Assembly (NCBI GenBank): GCA_947630775.1 | Contig: CANRIY010000011.1 | Span: 1 to 21,598 of the forward strand | Source: an uncultured Clostridia bacterium | GTDB lineage: Bacteria > Bacillota > Clostridia > Christensenellales > Borkfalkiaceae | Direction: 5' to 3' | Length of the DNA: 21,598 bases | Shown: positions 1 to 6,377 of the stretch, in pieces | Layout: each line of letters starts with the position of its first letter | Position numbering within the stretch: the stretch's first letter is position 1 | Program-made: the position numbers and the translations under genes | The notes under the pieces: model-generated | Told to the model about the DNA's origin: nothing | Databases searched by the model: none | Seen by the model: only the letters and a program-made list of their open reading frames with translations

Positions 1-106
1 CTGTGCTCCCATCCCTCACGCATATAACTCTGTCATTTGAACCATCCTCTTTTGTTCCATTATATTGCACCAGTTTCAGTGAGCTGTACGCAGTATGAAC
101 GGCAAT

Positions 107-163
107 TCCCGAAGAATCTCGCGGGGGATAAGCAGTACGCTATAGCGGCGAGATCCTTCGGGA
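107..163. repeat. Inverted repeat with 16-bp arms in the leading gene-free region
   Basis: The arms at 107-122 and 148-163 are reverse complements with one mismatch, separated by 25 bases. They would fold into a long hairpin. There is no T-run after either arm, so it does not look like a terminator. The surrounding 1-360 stretch has no convincing gene. It looks like the kind of dispersed intergenic repeat that occurs in many copies in clostridial genomes, but copy number cannot be seen from this window. Confidence 0.6.
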
Positions 164-226
164 CATTCTTCCGCGGACTTCGTACGACCGACTGGCTCAG
201 GATGACGCCGCATCGTTGCCCACCCA

Positions 227-267
227 GTGGGTCTATGAGATCCGCTCGGCTTCGCCTCGGGATGAGG
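227..267 (+). repeat. Dispersed palindromic repeat, copy A
   Basis: About 40 bases that recur nearly exactly, in inverted orientation, at 3104-3142. The shared core includes the string GGTCTATGAGATCCGCTCG. Inside it a short palindrome (CGCTCG-like arm and its complement around a CTTCG core) can form a hairpin. Only two copies lie in the window, both intergenic, which fits a REP-like or MITE-like element. Confidence 0.7.
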
Positions 268-360
268 CCGACCCAAAGGGGAAAACCGTTGTACTGTCCT
301 TGCCCGCGCGGTTTTTCACAAAAATTTAATTTCCGTAACAAGACGGACAAAAAAATTTTC

Positions 361-389
361 TTGCGTAACGGAATTCCCTGTGATATAAT
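361..389 (+). promoter_or_regulatory. Sigma-A promoter of the split HtrA-like protease gene
   Basis: The -35 box TTGCGT (361-366) is followed by exactly 17 bases and a perfect -10 box TATAAT (384-389). Transcription would start near 396, about 30 bases before the ATG at 425. The -35 is weak (only TTG matches), the -10 is ideal. Confidence 0.65.
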
Positions 390-424
390 AAGGATGAACG
401 CAAATACTGAACATGAGGCATGGT

Positions 425-1210
425 ATGAAAAAGAGAACATTCTTTGGGATAAGCGCGGCGCTCATTTTGGGGATCGCCCTTTCGGCAAGCGGTTGCGGCC
501 TGTTTTCAAGGTCGGGCGAGGCGGACGACAATTACCCCTACGATATCGCCGTTCAGGAAGGGTATGAAGGGACGGAAGGGGAATGGCTCGCCGGACAGGA
601 GACGGGTTCCACCCTCTATTGGCGGATGTGGGAGGAGGCGAAATCGGATGGCTCCTTTTCGGGGACCTACTACGAATTTTTGCAGTCGCTGAACATCGCT
701 CCCGATCTTCAGTCCGCGCTCCGCTCTGTCGTGAGCGTCGTCGCTCACATCAACTCCACAACGGGGAGCGCGGGCTCGGGCGTCATTTTAAGCCTCGAAA
801 GCAGCGGGGATATGTTCGTCATTACCAACTATCACGTCGTCTATAACAACTATACGGGAAAGACCTGCAGCGAGATCGATCTGTACCTCTACGGCGGCAA
901 ATCGGAAGCCAACATGCTGGCGGCGGAATACTATGGCGGATCGATGAAACAGGACATCGCGCTCTTAAAGGTGAAGGGTTCTACCCTTGTCACCGAATCG
1001 GACGGCGATACCCACACCAACGCCGAAGCGATCGCCGAAAGCGCGGCGGCGCCCGCAAAACTCGGAAATTCCGACGAACTCTCCGTCGGCGAGAGCGTCT
1101 ATGCGGTCGGGAATCCCGAAAATTCGGGGGTCTCTGCCGTTCAGGGCATCGTTTCCGTCGATGCGGAGTATGTCGACATGCAGACGATCGACGGTTCTTC
1201 CGAAGTCTAG
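425..1210 (+). CDS. HtrA/DegP-like trypsin-type protease lipoprotein, N-terminal part ending at an in-frame TAG
   Basis: This part carries the signal peptide and half of the catalytic site of a serine protease of the HtrA (MEROPS S1C) type. I chose the ATG at 425 because a GAGG lies six bases before it; an ATG at 413 is also in frame. Residues 1-24 form a lipoprotein signal ending in A-S-G-C24, so the protein should sit on the outside of the membrane. Residues 44-57 carry an EGYEGTEGEWL motif of a type I recall from other clostridial surface proteins. His137 (in TNYHVV) and Asp177 (in KQDIALL) fit the first two members of the triad. The frame stops at a TAG (1208-1210) after residue 261, directly before the serine segment, and continues in the same frame to 1735. 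Alone, this piece cannot be an active protease. Confidence 0.8.
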   Translation: MKKRTFFGISAALILGIALSASGCGLFSRSGEADDNYPYDIAVQEGYEGTEGEWLAGQETGSTLYWRMWEEAKSDGSFSGTYYEFLQSLNIAPDLQSALRSVVSVVAHINSTTGSAGSGVILSLESSGDMFVITNYHVVYNNYTGKTCSEIDLYLYGGKSEANMLAAEYYGGSMKQDIALLKVKGSTLVTESDGDTHTNAEAIAESAAAPAKLGNSDELSVGESVYAVGNPENSGVSAVQGIVSVDAEYVDMQTIDGSSEV

Positions 1211-1735
1211 ATGCGCGAGATCCGCACGGACGCGGCGGTCAACCACGGCAATTCGGGCGGCGGGCTCTTCAATGCGGCGGGGGAACTTGTCGGCATCGTC
1301 AATGCACGGAGCGAAAAGGACGGAGTCCTCGGGTTCGGCTATGCGATCCCCGTCAATACGGCGCTCGCCGTGGCGAATAATTGCAGGGCGAACGGGGGCG
1401 TGCTCAAGAGCGCAAAACTTGGCGTCAGCGTCGCGACGGAAGAAAGCCATTCCGTCTACGATGAAAAAACGGGCAAACTTTACAAATCGGAGAAGGTCGT
1501 GATCCGCTCCGTCGATAACGGATCCGCCGCGATTGCCGGGGGAGCCGATGTGGGCGATACCTTCGTCTCCGCCACCCTCAACGGCAAGACGGTGCAGCTC
1601 ACCCGCAGATATAAACTCACCAACCTTCTCCTCGAGGTGCGGAAGGGGGATACGCTTACGCTCGTCGTTTCGCGGGACGGCAAGGCGGTGACCCTTGAAC
1701 TGACGTTCGACAGAGACAACTATTTTACCTCTTAA
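1211..1735 (+). CDS. HtrA-like protease, C-terminal part: serine motif and PDZ domain
   Basis: This is the same reading frame as the preceding part, resumed at an ATG that directly follows the TAG. It holds the catalytic serine motif: H-G-N-S-G-G-G at its residues 12-18, with Ser15 (residue 277 of the uninterrupted protein). After it comes the usual G-x-x-V-G-I-V-N strand. Residues about 75-174 look like a PDZ domain (LGVSV near 75, then VIRSVDNGSAAIAGG and VGD), which in HtrA proteins binds C-terminal peptides. There is no Shine-Dalgarno sequence before the ATG, so separate translation would need stop-start reinitiation. Either this is one gene broken by a recent nonsense change, or the TAG is read through. 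Ends with TAA. No clear terminator follows before the tRNA promoter. Confidence 0.8.
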   Translation: MREIRTDAAVNHGNSGGGLFNAAGELVGIVNARSEKDGVLGFGYAIPVNTALAVANNCRANGGVLKSAKLGVSVATEESHSVYDEKTGKLYKSEKVVIRSVDNGSAAIAGGADVGDTFVSATLNGKTVQLTRRYKLTNLLLEVRKGDTLTLVVSRDGKAVTLELTFDRDNYFTS

Positions 1736-1755
1736 AGGAAAATTTCCAAAAACGC

Positions 1756-1784
1756 TTGACAGACGTAGGGATTTTTGTTATAAT
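1756..1784 (+). promoter_or_regulatory. Consensus promoter of the tRNA-Gly gene
   Basis: Perfect -35 TTGACA (1756-1761), 17-base spacer, perfect -10 TATAAT (1779-1784). The predicted start, near 1791, lies just before the tRNA 5' end at 1794, so the precursor has almost no leader. Confidence 0.9.
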
Positions 1785-1793
1785 CCCTATGAT

Positions 1794-1868
1794 GCAGGAA
1801 TCGCCTAGCGGTATGGCGTCAGCTTCCCAAGCTGATTCCGGCGGGTTCGACTCCCGTTTCCTGCTCCA
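1794..1868 (+). tRNA. tRNA-Gly (anticodon CCC)
   Basis: A complete cloverleaf can be drawn by hand. The acceptor GCAGGAA (1794-1800) pairs with TTCCTGC (1858-1864). The D arm has a GCC/GGC stem. The anticodon arm is TCAGC-TTCCCAA-GCTGA, giving anticodon CCC. The T arm is GCGGG-TTCGACT-CCCGT, with one G-T pair. The discriminator is T and the CCA end is encoded. It reads GGG codons. It sits alone between its own promoter and terminator. Confidence 0.95.
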
Positions 1869-1869
1869 T

Positions 1870-1905
1870 AAAAAACAAGACGCCTTTGCGGCGTCTTGTT
1901 TTTTA
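1870..1905. terminator. Bidirectional rho-independent terminator after tRNA-Gly
   Basis: The ACAAGACGCC arm pairs with GGCGTCTTGT around a five-base loop (TTTGC). It is flanked by an A-run on the left and a T-run on the right, so it can stop transcription from the tRNA (plus) and from the toxin operon (minus). Confidence 0.92.
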
Positions 1906-1916
1906 TTGTATTTCTT

Positions 1917-2104
1917 GGCTACCCCTTGAGGGGAAGCTCCGCCGCAGGCGGTGAGGGGGTGTCTTGCCGCCCTTTCAAGGGAAGCATGTCGGCGAGGCCA
2001 TCCTCTTGCTGCCCCTTTCAGGGGAAGTGGCCCGCAGGGCCAAAGGGGTTCCCAAAACCCCTCAGTCTCGGCTGCGCCTCGCCGGCTCCCCTAAGAGGGG
2101 CGCC
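1917..2104. repeat. Cluster of short GC-rich palindromic repeats
   Basis: Three direct copies of a unit with the form CCCCTT-N-AGGGGAAG followed by a GC-rich hairpin and AGGGG start near 1922, 1970 (degenerate) and 2012. An inverted, shortened copy lies at about 2082-2104. The hairpin part varies between copies (CCGCC/GGCGG, GGCCC/GGGCC) but stays palindromic, so the structure is kept rather than the letters. No gene lies in this stretch. The element at 21484-21598 has a similar build. Confidence 0.65.
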
Positions 2105-2117
2105 AAGGGCGAAAGAC

Positions 2118-2513
2118 TCAATACCGTTCCAAAAATTCTGCAGGCGTCACGATTTCGGGATGCGTCACATCCGTATCTTTGAAATCTTCATCACCCGACA
2201 TAACAAGATCGACATTCTCAATGATTGCAGTGTAAAGAATGGGGTAGTCCTTCGGATCGCGGATAAAAAACTCACCTTCTTTGATTTGTTCAGGCGTATA
2301 CACGAGATCGAAAGACAGTTTTTCGAGAAACTCTTCGAGTGCTCCGATCTTGTCCGGAGATTTCCGCCTTACCACATCTTTGAGTTCGGAGACCACATAC
2401 GAGGGAATGACAAGCTCATGGGTAAACAGACAATGCTGAAGTGCCTTTGCCGCTCTCCCGTTTGGGAAAAAGATTGCGGAAAAGAGCACATTCGTATCTA
2501 CCATAACGCGCAT
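2118..2513 (-). CDS. PIN-domain ribonuclease toxin of a type II toxin-antitoxin pair
   Basis: A putative RNase of the PIN family (COG1569-like), likely the toxin of the pair formed with the adjacent AbrB-type protein. With the ATG at 2513 the product is 131 aa. A GTGAGG six bases upstream supports that start; a GTG at 2525 in the same frame would add four residues and overlap the antitoxin stop. Numbered from the GTG, the acidic residues expected in the PIN metal site are Asp10 (VDTNV), Glu47 (VVSELKD), Asp93 (PKDYPIL) and Asp112/114 (SGDEDF). The length is typical and nothing appears truncated. Transcription is from the antitoxin promoter, and the tRNA terminator read in reverse would end the message. 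Confidence 0.85.
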   Translation of the reverse strand: MRVMVDTNVLFSAIFFPNGRAAKALQHCLFTHELVIPSYVVSELKDVVRRKSPDKIGALEEFLEKLSFDLVYTPEQIKEGEFFIRDPKDYPILYTAIIENVDLVMSGDEDFKDTDVTHPEIVTPAEFLERY

Positions 2514-2521
2514 GGGAAGCC

Positions 2522-2761
2522 TCACTTTTTGAGGAATGCCGCGACTTCGGATTCGTCACGGAGACCGAGACGTTCCGCTTCGCCCGCAAATGCGGATTGC
2601 ACTTCTTTCAGGGCAAGCATAGAGGAATTGGCAATCACCACCCGTCCGTCGTCTTCGAGGACAAAAGCGACCTTGCTTCCCTCGGTGAGCTTCAGATACC
2701 TGCGGAGTTCCAAAGGGATCGTCACTTGTCCCTTTGAAGATACCTTCGTGACTTCTACCAT
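2522..2761 (-). CDS. AbrB/MazE-type antitoxin
   Basis: A 79-aa DNA-binding antitoxin of the SpoVT/AbrB swapped-hairpin fold. The hallmark V-S-S-K-G-Q-V-T-I-P sits at residues 7-16, followed by E-L-R-x-x-L and a basic/hydrophobic strand pattern. The C-terminal half (residues 48-79) is helical and acidic and is the likely toxin-binding tail. I chose the ATG at 2761 because GTGAGG lies six bases before it, exactly the arrangement seen for the toxin gene; a GTG at 2773 is an alternative. It precedes the toxin, as is usual, with the two genes touching. By analogy with other such pairs it should neutralise the toxin and repress its own promoter, where a perfect inverted repeat lies. Confidence 0.87.
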   Translation of the reverse strand: MVEVTKVSSKGQVTIPLELRRYLKLTEGSKVAFVLEDDGRVVIANSSMLALKEVQSAFAGEAERLGLRDESEVAAFLKK

Positions 2762-2777
2762 AACACACCTCACTTTG

Positions 2778-2804
2778 AGTAAAGAAACCCTTACTTTCTT
2801 TACT
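2778..2804. promoter_or_regulatory. Perfect 10-bp inverted repeat, probable operator of the toxin-antitoxin operon
   Basis: AGTAAAGAAA (2778-2787) and TTTCTTTACT (2795-2804) are exact reverse complements around a seven-base spacer. The repeat covers the predicted transcription start, just downstream of the -10 box, where a bound antitoxin or toxin-antitoxin complex would block initiation. Confidence 0.75.
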
Positions 2805-2807
2805 TCT

Positions 2808-2835
2808 ATTATACCCGATTTTCGGAAAATGTCAA
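2808..2835 (-). promoter_or_regulatory. Promoter of the toxin-antitoxin operon
   Basis: On the minus strand a perfect -35 TTGACA (2835-2830) is followed by 16 bases and a perfect -10 TATAAT (2813-2808). The predicted start is near 2801, inside the inverted repeat, about 40 bases before the antitoxin ATG. Confidence 0.88.
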
Positions 2836-2950
2836 CACTCTATCAAAATATCTTTTTCGGAGGCAATCATGGTGCGGGCGCGGAGACTGCCTTTGCCATA
2901 ACATCATTGGCACAATCGTGAAATCGGGTGGAAATGTCAAGCGAATCGGA

Positions 2951-3015
2951 AGGTTTTGCGGTATTTTGTTGGAGAGATTTGCGGTGTTTTGTTGGAAGGA
3001 TTTGCGGTGGTTGCA
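2951..3015. repeat. Tandem repeat, 23-bp period, about 2.7 copies
   Basis: The core GCGGTRTTTTGTTGG occurs at 2958-2972 and 2981-2995, and a third partial copy starts at 3004. All are spaced exactly 23 bases. The wider 2836-3238 stretch has no supported gene; it holds this array, a terminator and two repeat copies. Confidence 0.75.
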
Positions 3016-3024
3016 TTCCGTGTT

Positions 3025-3056
3025 TTATAAAAATCGCCCCGCCGCAGGGCGGAGCG
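3025..3056 (-). terminator. Terminator for the solute-binding protein gene
   Basis: On the minus strand, CGCTCCGCC pairs with GGCGGGGCG (9 bp, one G-T pair) around CTGC and is followed by ATTTTTAT. It lies about 180 bases past the stop codon at 3239. Nearly the same hairpin ends the ktr operon at 6334-6355. Confidence 0.7.
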
Positions 3057-3103
3057 TTGCGCGTCGTGGAATGGCGCGGGGGGAGTGGCGTACTCGCTCC
3101 CGT

Positions 3104-3142
3104 CCTCATCCCGAGCGAAGCGAGCGGATCTCATAGACCCGC
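3104..3142 (-). repeat. Dispersed palindromic repeat, copy B
   Basis: Reverse complement of the copy at 227-267 with small differences in the hairpin. Intergenic, 100 bases past the stop codon of the solute-binding protein gene. Confidence 0.7.
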
Positions 3143-3180
3143 GGGCGTCCGTACTTACGAGGGGATTCGCTCGCCCCTTA

Positions 3181-3227
3181 CAGGGCTCGGAATGAGGGGA
3201 AAACCCTTGCAGGGCTCGGAATGAGGG
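3181..3227. repeat. Short direct duplication CAGGGCTCGGAATGAGGG
   Basis: The 18-base string occurs at 3181-3198 and again at 3210-3227, period 29. It ends 11 bases from the stop codon of the solute-binding protein gene. Confidence 0.8.
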
Positions 3228-3238
3228 CCGTTCATTCC

Positions 3239-6200
3239 TTAGTCTTGGTTTTGATATTTTTTCAGGGCTTCTTCCTCTTTGCCGTATGCCTCGAGGAGGC
3301 TGTTGTATGCGAGGCCTGTGTACTTAAAGCAGAACACGGCGGGCGTCTCAAACATTCTCGCCTCGTTTGCCGGGTTGGTCTTGACGATCTCCTTGATGGA
3401 GCCCGCGAGTGCGGTAAGCGGCGCCTGCTTCCTGTAAGCGAACATCGAATCGGGATAGCCGCTGGCGTCGATAAACTGGATCCACGAATCGGAATAGGTG
3501 AACATCGTACTGTCGCGTACGGCGTTGAGGCCGCACTGTATGCGGAGATTGAGCTCACGGTCGGATCTTGTAAGAGTGACCATGTTCAGAACCTTCATTG
3601 CATAGGCAAGGTTGGCGGAGCCATTGCCCCTGAAGTCGCAGAGCCTCAAATAATTGTAGGCGGTATTATATCTGAGCGGTCTTCCGCCCACGTTTGCCTG
3701 CCCGACTTGGGAAAGAAACTCCTGCACGGTGCGGCTGTCTCCTGCGAGCGCCGCTTTCTCCATTTCGCGGGCAATATCGTAGTAAGCCTCCCAAAGGACC
3801 TTTGCCTCTGCCGCAACGGTCTCGTTGACGGTGCCGTCGTCGTTATAGTATTGCATATCCGAGAAGCCCTCGGGAGTAAGCATGTCCTTGAACGCACCCT
3901 CAGCGCCGTACTTCTGATAGTCGACAAACTCTTGCATACGGTCCATGAAGATGGGGAATTGCGTGCCCGTATAGGTAAGCTCCGCCTGTGCGTCACGGCC
4001 GATCGTGAGTGCCATGACGAGGGAGACCGCAGCTTCGATTTTCCACGCATGGTCGGCGGTGTAGTGTGCGACTTGTCCGTTGACCGCAAATCCGAGGGAG
4101 TCCGTATACGCACCCCACTTGTCCTGACGGAGAAGCTGGTTCGTACAGATCGCCGCGGCGTCATAGATCTGCAGACCTTCCGCAAGATCGATCCTCTGGA
4201 TCTTGTCGTCGTTGGCATCGATGCCGCTGCCCTTCGCCGTTGCGCCGTTGGAGTAAGTCACCATCTCGTAGTTTGCTCCCTTGATGCGGGAGTAGAGCGC
4301 ATAGTTTTCGGAGACGGGAGTCGGTATCTGGCCGAAGGTGAGGATATCGGGATCGATATCGTTTCTCGTAGCCGCATCCCATGAGCCCGCCCCGTTGAAG
4401 ATACATCTGCCCGCGCAGAACTGTGACCAACCGCTGGCGGTGGAATACCCATCCGAATCGCCCGTGTTATTCGCGTTCCAGTCGGAGGCGAGAGCGAGGA
4501 AGGCGCCGTAAGTTTCGATGAAATTCTCGGAATTGTAGCCGTACTGCACACCGACGTAGCGGGTCGTACCGTCAAGATTCATTCTCGGCAAGACATCCGC
4601 ACTGTCACCCGCATATTTTCTCCAATCCTCGGGGTTCTGGATATTGATCTTGCTCATATCGTTCATTTCGACGACCTTGCCACTTTTCACGGATGCACAA
4701 CTCGCGGAGAGATCGTTGATGATGTTTGCGTCGTTACCAAACAGCCAAGGGAGGAGATAGAGCGTAGAGCCGTTGATCCCGCCGAGCCCCTCATGTTGCT
4801 CGCCGCCGTAGATGACGCAGTGCTCCGTCCTGCCGCCCGCCGTCACGGGCACGCCGCCGTAGCCGTCCGCCTCGCCGCCCGTAACGGGCTGCCAGTCGAA
4901 GGTGTTGAGGTAGTACGTCATCGCCCAGATGAGCGCCGAATATTCCGCATAGGTGTAGACGATGTGCCCCATCGAGCTGTCGTAAAGGGCGTTGGGATCC
5001 TTGGAATCCGTCACCTCAAATGTTTCGTCGGGGAACCCGGGGATGGTGACCGTATAGCCCTGCCCGCCCGTGTACTCTTCGCAGAGGAGCGCAACGGGAT
5101 CTTTGCCCTCGAGTGCTTCATAATAGGTGTTGAAACGGAAGAAATTGAAGGGGAAATAGGTCGTAGGGACGCCGATATTGATGATCGGGGCGATCCCGCC
5201 CGCCGTTGCCGTCATGGTTTTTCCGCCGTCATAGGGGTTTGTGTACTCGCCGCCGGCCGCATATTGCACGACGCCCTCAGCGGGGAATTTTTGGCGGAGA
5301 CCTGTGTCGGCAGTATATTTGCGTCCGGACGCAAGTTCGCCATCGCTATCGCCCTTGGCGCCCCTGACGTTGCGTTCCTCATTCGGAAGGGTGGTCGTGA
5401 GCGCCTTCTTCATCTCGGGCGTGAAGAAGTTCCTGTTGTAGCCAAGCGAGAAACTTTGATAGTCCTTGGGGAGCCCGTAGAGGCCGGCTTCCTCGTGCCC
5501 CTCGTCGGTATACAGTTTGTTTTGTGCGGCATCGTAAGAGACGGGCTGACCCATGGTGTAGGCATTTGCTCCCGTCGCCCTGCCCCGGATGAAGGAGTAA
5601 TAGGAGAGAGGGTTCTTCCAGATCTGCCCGAAGGATTCTTGGTTGAGCGCCTTCGCCGCATTTCCGCTGAGGGCGGGATCCGCGCTCACGACATCGAGAT
5701 ACCGGGAAAGGTCGAGCACCCGCCCCGTTTCCGCATAGGAACGCACATAGCGGGGCGAAATATAGATGATATCCCCAACGTTATTGTTTGCCCAGTCCCT
5801 ATCAAGATTTGTGAAATACTCATTCCTATCCGTCATGTAATTGAGTTTGACCCGATAATCGGTCCCGTGCGCTTTGTTGTATTTCGCCATCCAATCGTCG
5901 CAAAGACGCCGGTTGATCTCGGCATCGGCGGAGCTGCAGAACATGGAGACCTGAAGCGTTCTGGAGTCCGTGCCGGCACCGGGCGTGCCCGCCATGTATC
6001 CGTCGCTCTGCGTTCCGCTGCCCGGCGTGTCCTCGCCGCTGCCCGGTGTGTCTCCGCCGTCGCCGTCGCCATCGCCGTCACCGTCACCGCCCGGAACAAC
6101 GATGCCCGGCTTTTCGGTCCCGGATCCTTGGGATCCGCTGTTTTGTGAGTTGTCCGATCTGTCCGATTTTCCGGAGGAGCAGCCGCCGAGCACCAGTGCG

Positions 6201-6247
6201 GCGCCGAGGAGGACTGCCATCAGAATTGCCGTGATCTTTTTCATCAT
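3239..6247 (-). CDS. Very large extracellular solute-binding lipoprotein (ABC-type, family 1-like)
   Basis: A 1002-aa lipoprotein resembling the substrate-binding parts of ABC sugar importers. I chose the ATG at 6247 (or the adjacent ATG at 6244) because GGGAGA lies a few bases before it. Residues 1-23 are a lipoprotein signal ending L-G-G-C23. Residues 24-95 are a low-complexity linker rich in Ser, Gly and Asp, with a (GD)n run. From about 97 a solute-binding fold begins (LQVSMFCSSADAEIN...). Later there is a segment typical of the family (FCAGRCIFNGAGSWDAATRND) and the IPTPVSE turn. Family members are usually 420-560 aa, so this one is about double. No permease or ATPase gene is adjacent, so it may serve a transporter encoded elsewhere or act only as a binding protein. 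The ligand cannot be told from sequence. It has its own consensus promoter and terminator. Confidence 0.8.
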   Translation of the reverse strand: MMKKITAILMAVLLGAALVLGGCSSGKSDRSDNSQNSGSQGSGTEKPGIVVPGGDGDGDGDGDGGDTPGSGEDTPGSGTQSDGYMAGTPGAGTDSRTLQVSMFCSSADAEINRRLCDDWMAKYNKAHGTDYRVKLNYMTDRNEYFTNLDRDWANNNVGDIIYISPRYVRSYAETGRVLDLSRYLDVVSADPALSGNAAKALNQESFGQIWKNPLSYYSFIRGRATGANAYTMGQPVSYDAAQNKLYTDEGHEEAGLYGLPKDYQSFSLGYNRNFFTPEMKKALTTTLPNEERNVRGAKGDSDGELASGRKYTADTGLRQKFPAEGVVQYAAGGEYTNPYDGGKTMTATAGGIAPIINIGVPTTYFPFNFFRFNTYYEALEGKDPVALLCEEYTGGQGYTVTIPGFPDETFEVTDSKDPNALYDSSMGHIVYTYAEYSALIWAMTYYLNTFDWQPVTGGEADGYGGVPVTAGGRTEHCVIYGGEQHEGLGGINGSTLYLLPWLFGNDANIINDLSASCASVKSGKVVEMNDMSKINIQNPEDWRKYAGDSADVLPRMNLDGTTRYVGVQYGYNSENFIETYGAFLALASDWNANNTGDSDGYSTASGWSQFCAGRCIFNGAGSWDAATRNDIDPDILTFGQIPTPVSENYALYSRIKGANYEMVTYSNGATAKGSGIDANDDKIQRIDLAEGLQIYDAAAICTNQLLRQDKWGAYTDSLGFAVNGQVAHYTADHAWKIEAAVSLVMALTIGRDAQAELTYTGTQFPIFMDRMQEFVDYQKYGAEGAFKDMLTPEGFSDMQYYNDDGTVNETVAAEAKVLWEAYYDIAREMEKAALAGDSRTVQEFLSQVGQANVGGRPLRYNTAYNYLRLCDFRGNGSANLAYAMKVLNMVTLTRSDRELNLRIQCGLNAVRDSTMFTYSDSWIQFIDASGYPDSMFAYRKQAPLTALAGSIKEIVKTNPANEARMFETPAVFCFKYTGLAYNSLLEAYGKEEEALKKYQNQD
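6054..6098 (-). repeat. In-frame simple repeat coding a Gly-Asp linker
   Basis: A six-base-period run (GGCGAC-like on the minus strand) codes alternating Gly and Asp just after the lipid anchor of the solute-binding protein. Such tracts can vary in length by slippage and would act as a flexible spacer. Confidence 0.75.
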
Positions 6248-6277
6248 GTCTTCTCCCAAACCAAAGATTTCAGTACG

Positions 6278-6306
6278 ATTATAAAATAAGAGGAAAGAAT
6301 TGTCAA
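6278..6306 (-). promoter_or_regulatory. Consensus promoter of the solute-binding protein gene
   Basis: Perfect -35 TTGACA (6306-6301), 17-base spacer and perfect -10 TATAAT (6283-6278) on the minus strand. Predicted start near 6271, giving a leader of about 24 bases with no room for a riboswitch and no obvious operator. Confidence 0.9.
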
Positions 6307-6326
6307 ACAAAAAGCTTTTCTTTTAC

Positions 6327-6355
6327 AAAAAAACGCTCCGCCGCAGGGCGGAGCG
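6327..6355 (-). terminator. Terminator of the ktrB-ktrA operon
   Basis: On the minus strand CGCTCCGCC pairs perfectly with GGCGGAGCG around CTGC, then a run of seven T. It lies 23 bases past the ktrA stop codon. Confidence 0.92.
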
Positions 6356-6377
6356 CAGCTTTCTGCGTTTCCAAAAA

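Noticed and set aside
1208..1210. TAG as a reassigned sense codon or pyrrolysine site
   Set aside because: Only one case is seen, no suppressor tRNA or pyl gene is in the window, and I know of no pyrrolysine in this protease family. Kept as an open possibility in the findings, not as an annotation.
2867..2921. Remnant of a coding sequence on the minus strand
   Set aside because: A short stretch reads like a protein tail (HDCANDVMAKAV) but there is no start, no ribosome binding site and no family I recognise.
2951..3015. CRISPR array
   Set aside because: The 23-bp period is continuous with no unique spacers and fewer than three units.
4793..6148. 451-codon plus-strand open frame opposite the solute-binding protein gene
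   Set aside because: No ribosome binding site or domain; the minus-strand frame has a signal peptide, a family match and a consensus promoter.
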